Source: Trichoplusia ni (taxonomy: Eukaryota; Arthropoda; Insecta; Lepidoptera; Noctuidae). From it: 64,000 bases of DNA. The position numbers and the translations under genes are program-made. The stretch is from positions 6,384,336-6,448,335 of the forward strand of contig NC_039486.1 of the NCBI RefSeq assembly GCF_003590095.1, read 5' to 3'. This document shows, in pieces, positions 25,601 to 37,600 of the stretch (its first letter is position 1; the number at the start of each line of letters is the position of its first letter). Below the pieces are notes generated by a model that was given only the letters and a program-made list of their open reading frames with translations, did not search any database and had not been told where the DNA came from.

Positions 25601-28600
25601 TGTTCTAACATTACCTCCGTATAACCCTATGAAATACTCCATGATTCTGGAGCCTAAATAAACTGGACGTCGGCAGTCGGCAGTCAGTGATATTGGTGTT
25701 GTTTTCCAGTGCGCGGTCACACGGAGGTGCGAGTGGAGTTACAAATGGAGCGGTGGGCGGCCCGCGGCGGCTCCGTGCGGCTCCGCTGCGTGCACGACGT
25801 GCCGCCCCATCTCCTTGACAAAGTGGTCTTCCTCCGGCACGGCACCAAAATCTTCCAGTACATTAGGGACAGGAAACCGCCTTATAGAAACTTTACTACC
25901 CCCGGCGCCGTGCTCAATGTAAGTGAATAATGCACATTCCTTGAATCCTTTAGCTGTAACAGAAGCTTTATCGCCGGTTAAATGGTTCTGAATAAAATGT
26001 TGTTTTCTTTGTTTGCGAAATTTTAAACCATTTTTAGTTTGTACTTATTTTTACTATGTTATATTATTTAGCTCTAAAGATACAGAAACTACTTTCAGTT
26101 TGTAAAATATCTGGATCAAATATGATAATAACATGAAGTTCTGTAATCATTGTTCAGCGTCGCTTAGATGTCGCAGTAAGATTCATCCCTCACGAGTTGC
26201 AGCGAGTGGACCGTAATGCATATTTATGACATTACCCCACGTAACAAAACTCACGCCCGATCTGCAAAGCTCCCACTCAGTCACAGTAATGAAGACTCGT
26301 GACGAGCACTGGGGCCTACTCCTATCTCTAATACAGTACCGTTGCTTTTGTTGAAGCAAGATGGCAAGCTACGCCGTAGAGCGTCGTCTCTTTCTCACTT
26401 CTACAATAGAACATATTTAATGATTCAAGAGGTGATGGTAGGCCCCCAGTTAGCATGAAGCCGAGCCCGTTCAAACAAAGGCAACAATAAACTAGCCGCT
26501 CTCCTAATTAATCGACTAGGGGTCCCGAGTCAATTCTGTTAGCGATTTATGTTGATGTATCATTGTGCTTTGGGTATTATAACTATATTTCCCGTATTTG
26601 TGATCGAATAGGTATTTGATCGATGCATATAGTAGTAGACAGTTGAGACCTTACTACTAAGCTGAGGTTGAATTTACATAATAGAAAAAAAAATGGGAAA
26701 GTGCACCTAAGTCAGACTTGCGACACTAACTACTATCCCGTACAAATACAACTAAGAAAAACAGTTGCAAACAGAATTAGTTGCCCATCAAATTAATGAC
26801 AAGTTGCTTAACCTCGATCGTCTTTTAACTGTCGATTAGACAGACAGATATTGTAGAAGGGTATAAATAAATGTGAATAAACATTAACAGGATTAAAAAA
26901 CTCCTTAAGATTTAAACAAATCCTAATTGAACATTTAGTTTTGTAGCTTAGTGTGAATAGTTAAGTGAATCAAAAAAGCCTTCGTATAAGCTTACTCCAT
27001 AGATTCTGATAGATCTATTCAGAGTAAAGGTCATGTGTGGGAGCAAGCTCGACATATTTATTGCCTCGTCTGTTGAATACCAATGACAGGCGTTGCTGTG
27101 CGTCATAAATGTCATTCATGTCAAAAGTTTGACAACCGACAGCCATTTTGGACTCCATTTCCAATATTTTTCTACTAATTGGGTTGCAAAGGTTTAAACA
27201 AACGTAGCGTACAGATATCAGAATTAATCATGTTATGGATGTTTTCTACCAACCAAGGTGTGCTATTAATATTTAATGGGATACCATCTTTGCAAATAAG
27301 AATTTTAGATTCTTATCCCGGTCCCGAACTAAAATAAGTCTTATAAAATATTAAATCCTAATACGGATTTTATGAAACTACTTGACTGCGATTCTTTTAA
27401 GAGTTCCATTTAACTTTTAGTTTTATGGAAAATGTTACCGCCATCTTTAATTCACATGTCGAAAGGTTAATCGGATTATTCTGGTTATTTTTACTTAATA
27501 GGCATTAGTTGTGCACAGGACGTAATGGTAAAACATTTTGTATCAAACAACCTTAAGATGAAGCAGAAACAACGGCGCTAGACATGCTGTCAAATCAACT
27601 GTTACTCAGTCCGTTGGAAATATAAGAACAATATTCAAGAAACCCACTAAAGTTTACCAGCAATATAGTAAAGTTTTAATTGTAATTAAAGTAGCCGTCG
27701 AGTCTCCCGTTCGGACATTCAACGCTTATTTTCGATTAAACGGTACAAGTATCGGGTAATATAATTGGCCGCCCAGCTACCTGCATGTTGATCCGGTCAA
27801 GATTGCAATCAAGCTGACTGCATGAGGTGTTGTTGGTTTTCCTCTATAATTATTAAGTAACCGTCGGTAGGGGGTTAAACTAACAGAATGCCGTGAAAAG
27901 ACGACATGCTACGCTCTGCCGTTAACCTTTTATAATTACCTCACTGTAACTATATTCACGTGAAATTTTGAATAAAAACATTCTTACCTTCGCCGCTGCA
28001 CTATTATTTAACATACTTAGCAACTTAATTAATTAGTTTATGCAAGTTTCGAGCAAACAAATGGGTACTTTGAGCTAGATACGTGCTAAACTCTACGTAT
28101 ATTCAAAACAATAGTTACTTTTTGTTTTTAAGTGTAAATGTGGTCTGAAATCTCTATGGAAATTTATTATTACCAGTTTGGAGAACCTTATACTCTCTAA
28201 GTACTTACTTGGAGAACTAATATTATTTGTAAATTGAACGTAATACGCAAAACACTTACTACAAACTTTATACCTATCTAACATAGCTCCAACTAAGAGT
28301 AAGTACTGCGAGGAGATTGAGGATTGTTTATGAACGTTCAAGAACAGTTAAAAAGAAGCGAAGAAACTTCATCTGCAGAGTCCTTAGTGGCGGGCATAAC
28401 CGCAAAAACTTGATCCGGATTCATTAAAAATTGTTGCAATCACGTACAATGCAGGCAAAAAATCCTTTACTTCAGCCTGGCAGTCCAGTCATGAGAACAA
28501 AGAACAAAGCGTCAGGTCAAACTGTGCTGCTACTCTAATATCGGGCTAAAATCATTGAAAAGGAACACTGTCTGAAAAGCCTTGGTTACAAAGCCATGGT

Positions 28601-31600
28601 TGATTCATAGCTAGGGTAAACGTTTAAATAACCAACGCTATTTAAAATGGCAAACAAAAAAACAAATTAAACGTTTCAAAAATGGAACTTGAAAGACTTA
28701 AATCTTTTTCTTTTTAAAATCAGCCATCAAAAACACCCGCTTTATCTTAGCCGATGAGATTATTCAGAAATGATATAACTTTACTATCAACTGAAAATAT
28801 TTTAACCAAGAAACAAAGTTAGCGTCTATTTATGGCTGGGAGCCGCTCAAAGTAGCAACAAAAAGTACCGCGTAATAATTTCCGCGGAATATAGTATTAA
28901 AGTATTTAATTAAAATATAACACTTTTGTGTTGAACATTTTGCTTCGGTAAATTAAAACCGAGACTTTAAATTAGTTGTTCGATTTATTCTGTTCAGTGG
29001 CTTGGTAACTAAGCTGAAATTTTGAAGATGTTTGAAGAGTAACCCATTCTCCTGTCCGAGAAGAGGGAGAAAGAGAAATTGATTGATGGATTTCTTAAAA
29101 AAAAAATCGTCAATTTGACACTTGAGTTAAAGCGTTGCTGTTAATAAAAATTGTGTTAAAGCGTTGCTGTTAATAAAAATTGGATAGTTTATGTATTATT
29201 CATACATAAACTCAGGTATATGATTTTTGTTTGTATATACTATGATGAGTCAAGAAATAAGTTCTGCTTTACCAAGTACTATATTAGTAAGGATCGTAAC
29301 AGGTATTAATCATGCTCCGGACACCCTTTCCTATTCCCGTGGGCGTCATAACACAACTTAAGGTCTTTATTATATACAGGTGACTCTGGAACTTTCACAC
29401 AGAGTCAAGGGATGAAACAAGTGATTTTGGCTTAAATTTCCTATGAAAAGTAAACTTCGAATTGTTCTTCACTTAAGGTTGGCCTGTGGGCTTACTTTCT
29501 TTTGCTTTTGTTCAGAAACGACTCCGACACTAAGGAGTTTCATCCTTGTGTTTCGGGGGTTTCAGAAGAATACAAATAACATGCACATAGTTCGAGTTCT
29601 GTTTGAATCTTCCTGAATTCAGATGGAGTTGGTGCTATGAGATCAGACGCACGAGATTACGCTTGATCGACGGCTATCAATACTCAAAATATAACAGTAC
29701 TCAAAATTGGTTTGGTACGATAGTACCAATTCAATCAATAAAATGGCCAAACCAGTTTTGATGGTAAGCGTGCTGGGAACCTAAGTTATTAATCATCTTG
29801 TATAGGAAGAGAGGCATTTACTCCATAAATGGAGGTGAACCACCATCTCAAAAAAGGCACTGTAGTAAATCGCGACTTCTCACTATTTAAATCGTAACGA
29901 TTGCAAGGCGTACTAACGTATTTCCAAGGCGGTAAAACCTCCAGACAATTATGACACAATACGTCATATCCCTAAGTGTGTTTTTTTATTTCTAAAATCC
30001 AATTAAACTATATAAAATACATATTCTGGTTAATTAATCATCTCCAAAAACTAAGAGTTCCAACCTCAATAAGTGCCCACCTGAGACAAAACATAACTAT
30101 ACTTTAAACTTAAACAGTTCAAATAACTATATTTAATTCAATTAAATTTAATTAGAGTATACACTTTAGTGTGTCAATAAACAGTTATACACTTCAATAC
30201 GGTACACAGGGCACACAAGACCTTACGAGCCCCTTGGTGCTAACTGACAACGATCTAATTACTGACAAACGCCTTGATAACGCTTACAATACAATGGTGA
30301 AGACGAGACCTAATTTAACAAACATATATAACTGGTCTACAGGCATAAAACACAAGAGACCGTGGTTTTATAAATGCTTCTGTGCATGTCAATTAAACCT
30401 ACAAAAATAAGAACTCATTTTTTCTACAAAAATTGTACTTTCTGTAGAAATGTTGGGTGTCTTTGTGCATGTGACTTCAATGTTTGTAAAACCCCCGCGA
30501 CACAAGGATTATAATCCTTATTGCAGGAGTCGCTATTTTTTAACAACGGTGTATCATCTCTTGGTAATGAGATTGTGATTTTCGATCAATAAATAATTAT
30601 GAATCCGCCTCACGATATTTTCTTTTTCATAGTGAATGTCATAAGAATTCCCACGTCCTTCAAAGTGCCTGCCGATTTCCTTTTCAAAGTAATCATGATT
30701 TTATGACAGCGGAATGTTTAAATTTAAACAATAAAAAAGCAGAATCTAGCTTAATTATTTGGATATAATAATGTAATAAGTTGTGTTTCGACAAACTGCA
30801 TCTGAAGAGTGAATATTTCTTTAGTACAGAGTTCCCGCTTGCGAGATTAATGCTTGCTAATCTACGATGTAGCGGAAGTTCTTCGTAGAGAGGCAATGTA
30901 TGCATATTAAATGGGTTTATATTAAGACTTCAGTTTACTTTCTTGCCATCCAGCCACGGAGGTTCTAGTAGTCACGTGTATTCAAATCTGTGTAACGAGA
31001 TTATGTTCCAAGTTCCCTTTTTTTTAATGTTTGTCTCATATTTTTTTTTTAATTAAATGGTCATATAAGAGGCTGAAAACTGATCTCAAGCCGCTTCATC
31101 AAAGATGAAAATTCATTCTTCCTTTAAAAGAAACATGCTGAAACTGTATCAGAATCAAGACCATTTACCTGACGGATCATTTACCTTTATGTTCGAGTTA
31201 CAAGCGGCTAAAATTCAAAAAAAAAACATGCATTTAAAAGCTACTTTGTCACAAACACTCATAAAAGTTTCCCTGACACATGAACAGATACCTACTAACT
31301 GAATTACGCTCGCGCAAACTGGATCGATGAACCGGAATAAATCTGCTGACAGTATTTGATTGCAATATTCCGAAATGTTAAAACTGAAAACATTTTAATC
31401 ATTACCAACGTAGCCTTGTTCAAGGTACAACCGCCAATTATGAGCGCCATATTTATCGACGTGTAGGACTTAATTAAAACATTTTAATACCAGAGATTTT
31501 ACAAGCTTTTATACAGATTAATCTCATTTGCAGTTGACATCACAATTAAATATCACGCTTAAAGTAATCATCTAATTACATTGTTGAACATGAAGCTTTA

Positions 31601-34600
31601 CGTTTTCGAATTTGGTACAAAGAAAAATATACGATTTAATGCCTACATTAATTAACATAAAATGGCGTTAATTGCCAAATTGTTGTACTAAATATGGAGA
31701 ACTGATAACACTCCCATGCTGACCTAGAAACGTTAATCACACCGCAAAACACTACATAATTCGTTTACAGATTACTATTATTATGTAGATAATATTGATA
31801 AACTATTTACGGTGAATTATCGAGTGCTGCATATTTTATGTACTAATTATAACGTAGGTATCGGCACGTTCGATGTTAAATCTATTTACGTACTTATTTA
31901 TATAGGGCTTTAACAATGTTGCGTTGCGTCAGTGTTAGTAATTTAGTCATAATTAAATAGTAGACCGCAAAATAGAATATCAGTTCGACAAGACGTGTAA
32001 CTTTGACTAGTCAATTCAATATTTGAGCGATTCGTTAGGGTTTGGGAACAAAAAAAAACACCTCACGCGCTATTTAATACTAGTGTCGCGGGGGCTTTCA
32101 CAATCCTTCAAGTCACATGCACAAACACCCAAACTCAGGCATTCGTGGATTCACACAAACGATTGTCCTACCCGGGCATCGAAGCCGCTATAATTATATT
32201 ATATAAGTCGCGCTCAGCAGGTTCGGCGTGATACTTCAACCACTCGGCCGAGTCCTGCAGCAATATAACTTTTACCGTCATATTCAAACTACTTTTAGAT
32301 CGCGACCGTACTCACAAGATTGTGAGTGTACTACTCAAGATTATACTAAGTATATTTTTCACTTTCAGAAATGATCCTGAATATGTGAACGTACCTTAAA
32401 AATTTACAGACGTAGGTGCCGGCCGGGTAATGGCCCGGGCGGAGTTAATTTTCCGGGTCAACGTTACCGTAGGGTTACCACACAATTCGACTTTAGTTGG
32501 ATCTACAGCTGGCTACTGTTCTGTCCGCTCGCCGCACTCGTATTTCGTTGTTTATAACTCAGCACATTTAAGTTTAAAGTGCTTGTATCACCGCCGTGTT
32601 TCAAATGAAACATTGTATTGGTGTGCATCATAAAACACCCCAAGCTCCATCTGAGTTTGTTTGATCTATTCTGTGGCCGAAGCTATTACCTTCGTTCATT
32701 TTACCGGCGACACTTACTGCTGCCTTGGAACATAAATCTCACACTGCAAGCGGTAAAATTAAGAGCGAATGAGGTTAAAAATGTGGCCATGATTTCGAGT
32801 TAAAACATTTTTAATCAGCCGTAACTACATTAGGGAAAATTATTTACTAAAGCAAAACTGGGAAAATATTTATACTAAATTACTCATCGTTGACAATACA
32901 AAATTTCATTTACATTAGCATTCATCAAAACACTTTCAATACTGTCAATTGAAAAAAAAATCAAGCACAGTTATGCACTTTACTTGCCGCTAGAACCTCA
33001 GGCGTTTATAACTAAACTATACATATGTTATCACATTAACGTTATTCCATAACATGGACCATAAAAACTTGTTAGAAATACATCAAAAGCATTGCTCCTT
33101 AGTTTCGAACAATAAAAAAAAACAAAAGGTTCATTTACAAATTCAATTCAAAATTTAAATAGGCCGACAAAGGATTCTATTTGAAGCGCATACTAATTTA
33201 TTATTCAAACAAAAACGACTCAACAAAGGATAAAAAACTCGGTCAATGATCATACGTTCCGATTTCAAAAATCAATACACTTTGGCGATTGATAGGTCAC
33301 AACCAACTATTCAGTGAGTTTCACAAATAAATAATCAGTGATAGCCTAATGAGTATTGGATTACCAAATCAAAAGTGGTACTCGTAAAGGCAACTTTGAA
33401 CTATTAATATTAATAGCACCGAATCATATTCCGGGATAGTTATCAATTTGGATGCCTAAGTGAGTCCACAACCAAATACCAAGCTAGTAGTTGGTACTCT
33501 GTGGTGGGCATAATTTTCCTCACAGGACCTATTCTTCTTTCCCTGTCAAATCAAAAATAAAATTAATTAAAAGCAATATCCGAACATTGTATAAATCATA
33601 GCCACCGTACAGGAAGGTTTTCCGCAGCCGCCTTTTCGCTTGTTCGCCGTCTAATTGTATAGATCTTAATGAATTAAACGCCTTTCCGTCGACGATTTAA
33701 GCAAGGCCAGTGTCGTCACATACCCCAATGTACGACATCCCTTTACCGAGGTTCAACCCAATACAGTTAGCGAGTATTGTGCGGTGGAGATTAGCGAGGA
33801 TTAGTTCAAAATGTAGTGCGGGAATTAAGTAGGCAGGTGTTCCGTTATGTGTAGGTAAACCAAGGTTATGTGATCGGAATTACAATCTTATGCTTATGTG
33901 TACATACTTATTATCATAATCCCTTATCGATGTATGAGAGATGATTTTATGTAGAGATGGTTTTATGTTGAAAGCCTTTATTGGTTACAGAAAAGGGGTT
34001 TTATGTTATTTCATTCATTCATTCAGATTTTATGGGTTTTCCTTACAGCTCCTATAAAATGTTCCTATAGTTATATGTCTATCTATAGATATACATGCAT
34101 CTGTCATCTATTTACCATCGCAAAATCTCACTTTGTCGGGTGCACAGCGTGCTCGTTATTTATCTTTAAAACAAACTTTAAATCAATTTCCTTTACTTAG
34201 TTAACTAAACGAATAACACAATTTTATCATTTAAGAGTATAATAACGTGGCAATCTTCGGCATATACCGAGTAGTTTCCTGTTTAATAGGAACAACTAAA
34301 CATGACGCGAAGGTGGCTATAAGCGTTATCACGACGGGTACTGATATTTCTTTGAATTCTCCTCAACATTTTATGGCAATACTAAACATGTACTAACTAA
34401 ACTAACTAGCAACACAGCTGTTTCTGTTAATTATGGTTTAAGTGCAGTATTCGAAGTTGTATAGACACTACAACCATTTCATAAATTTGTCTAGTCAGCA
34501 TTGGATATAATTTTACGGGAGATTTGCGAGACGTTTTCACTTAAAAACTTTAGTTTGAAATGTAATTTACAACGCTTATCTTTTAAATTAGATACTGAAT

Positions 34601-37600
34601 TGTTTTCGTGGATTTATTTGATTTTCGTGTAACGGTTTTAAAGCTACTATTACCAAAACTTTACGAAGTTGTCTAAATCTTAAAGAGCCAGGCCTCCAGG
34701 CGTTCGATTAGATTTTCAATACTTTATAATAAAGTGGTTTACACTTGCTAAGTTCACATTTTACTGTTCACATTAAAAAAAAAAATATTCAACGATATTA
34801 CCTCCCCTTATTAGTTCATGAATGAAGTATATTTTGCCGTGTGGAAACTATTCATCCTACTATATTCCTGATGCTTCCGCCATGTATAATATATTCATAA
34901 AACCTAATATGCACCAATTACTCTCATAAACAGTAAACTTCATATTCCTTTATTCATCCAGTTTATGAACTCTTCTGTCCGCAGTTATTATTAAGACCAT
35001 AAAGTGCGCTAACATAAAGCTGTATACACCTAATGCAAAAGCGCACTTAAATTAATTCGGTGTGCCTCAGGTAGGTTCCATTGCATGCACATTGCTCGTT
35101 CCATTCCGCCGCAGGAGGGCGTAACAGGTCGACCTCACTTTCAGGTCAATCTAGCGAATTCTGAATATATGGGGAAAACTAAAGTTTCAGAAGGTGGTGT
35201 CGAGGTTACGAATTTCGAACTTCATTGATATATTTGAGTGCCTTAAAACATGTTCGGCTTGGCATTGGCTTTGACAGAGCTACACTAAACTTTTTATCAA
35301 TCAAAAACAGTCTTTAAAAAGATAAAGATTTTGGAATCATTAGAATAATTGGGTAAAATAAATTTCTTTTGGTCTTGGTATTTCTTAGGTAGCTTATCAG
35401 ATCGATAATTGTTTTTTTTTTTCGGACAAAATTGTAAAATTTCTAGGTTTAAATGTTTCGGCACCGAAGCACAATATCTATTCCCAAATATTCATCTAGA
35501 AATTGTGATGACTTGAACACTTAATTATACAATAAAGCCTCATAAGCTTTGTTACACCTGTTGTGTGATGACGTAATCTCGTATCTCGTTTCATAGATTG
35601 AAGTTATGAAGCCGAGTGTTGACCAATGTACCATGTTATCATGCAACACGTTGCAAGTATCTACGGACTATATCAATGTTATTATTCCCTAAGATACTTC
35701 AAAAAACTGTTCCTGTTAAGTTTGTTGTGTTTTGGATTTATTACAGTTCATTTTAGACTTAGCTTTTACCTTTTTGTCGTCCTTGCTTGCAAAACTTTTG
35801 AGTGATGTGAAATGATTTCATTTTACTCTCTTACATAGTCTTGCTCACGGGGAACCTCACTCAGCTAACACGAAAATATATTACTTTTCCCGAATATCCT
35901 CTTACTTCTCGTCCTATTCATAATATGTAATCATAATAAGTACTTGGACCATTTGTTAAGTAGAGTCGTGTTTGCAGGCGTCAATGAGAATGTTGTGTAC
36001 TTCACTTAAGTTAATGTTCCTACTTTTTTATCCGCCACGTCACATGAAAGGAAGGGTTAACAAATAACACCACTATACACTATACCCACACTATATGGAT
36101 ATCGTATTTATCGTATTTTCTACCAAAATTCAATATTATGATAAAGGTTTGCAAACGTAGAACGTGGGCAGTAGTCATATTATTTGCTTGTACTTACTCC
36201 TAAAGGAACATATACCTACGATTAATGGACATGGAAAATTTAACATTCATCAGCGATATACGTCACACCACGGGTAGAAATGCTCTTTGCGCATAATGTA
36301 ACAATAATCAGTTAATGTTCCATTGCTGGGCAAAATCATCATTCCGAAGATAAACGAGCTTTCTGACATGCGAGATAGATGTTAAATGACTTCTTCGTAT
36401 AGTTATTTCATGATAGTACCTAACTACACTGGTTATGGATGTTTTTTTCTAAAATGAGAGTATAAAAGCTTTAAAAGATTCAGGCACATAGATACACCTA
36501 GATATTGTCTTACTTGTCTGGATTCATTAAAATAAAAAGGGGTCACAACCGCAAAGTACTGAACATCCAAATACGTCTACCTTAAAAAATGAAACCGTAT
36601 CCTGTTCGTGCCTTGTTACGCGTTTAAGTCTGAACTAATTGACTTGTTTGCTACATTTCAGATCGCCTTAGCGACGGAGAACTCTATAATCCTGCAGAAC
36701 TTGGATTTCGCAGCGAGTGGCAGCTATTCGTGCGAGGTGTCACTCGACACACCGATCTATACGAAAGCCTCGACCGAAAAACAACTCACAGTTTTCCGTA
36801 AGTTTATTTTTTGTAACCCAGTTTTTAATAAGGACAGACGGTTTTAATTATCTCTGATAACTGTACAGCGAGCGAGACAAAGGGGTCACCAGCTTTTTGG
36901 GAACTGTGACAATGGAAGATCGATTTTGTGTACTTTGGGTCACAACCATTTTTGTTTTTAACTTCGATCCTTGTACTTCATGCAATCCCATGATAAAGGC
37001 CTACACTAAAAAGTAGAGTAGATTCAAAAACAATATATTTTCTAGAGTTATAAATGGTATCCATGCGGAATTTTGTACGTATGTAAATCTGTTAAAGGAA
37101 CCCTCCATTTAGCCATGTAATCCCGCTGGAAATCAAATGGCGCCTGTGCATATACCCATGTATAGTACGCTTCGTAAGCGGATTGATGATCTCCGTATTA
37201 TATTAAAAACCAGCTTTTGCTCTTAATTATACCTATTGAATTCCAAGCTTTATAACCCGAAATAATTTCATGAAAAAAATAAGATCTCCAGTTAAAGTGT
37301 TTTCCATCGAATAATGCGTATCAGGAAAAAATATGGAGTACATCGTACTTTACCCTTTGAATTGTCAGACTATTCGATTTTATCCTACTCACATAACTTT
37401 TTAATGATCAATAATATTATCCACAAAACTCAAAATGGAGTAAGTTTTAACGAAATTGAATGAACTTGTACTTATATAAATTATTCTAGTCATATTTTGC
37501 AATCTATGCAGTGGTACCAGTATTGAATTTATATTTTTGTACGTAATTTTTCTCTACACGATACAAAACGCGGTTCTGAATTATGAAAGCCGAGCGAGCA

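Larger units (their letters stand above)
25919..36661 (+). other. Beat-like intron 2, 10.7 kb, rich in repeats
   Basis: The largest intron inside the coding region. It holds a 143-bp element with short inverted ends (26308-26450), a 29-bp tandem duplication (29126-29182), a hairpin (29186-29212), three related SINE pieces (29517-29592, 30451-30535, 32083-32262) and a GC-rich island (32400-32560). A further richer patch lies near 35060-35160. No coding exon is supported. Confidence 0.7.

Noticed and set aside
32175..32251. A tRNA gene suggested by A and B box strings on the minus strand.
   Set aside because: The B box is mutated, no acceptor stem forms and the flanks match other repeat copies, so it is a SINE.
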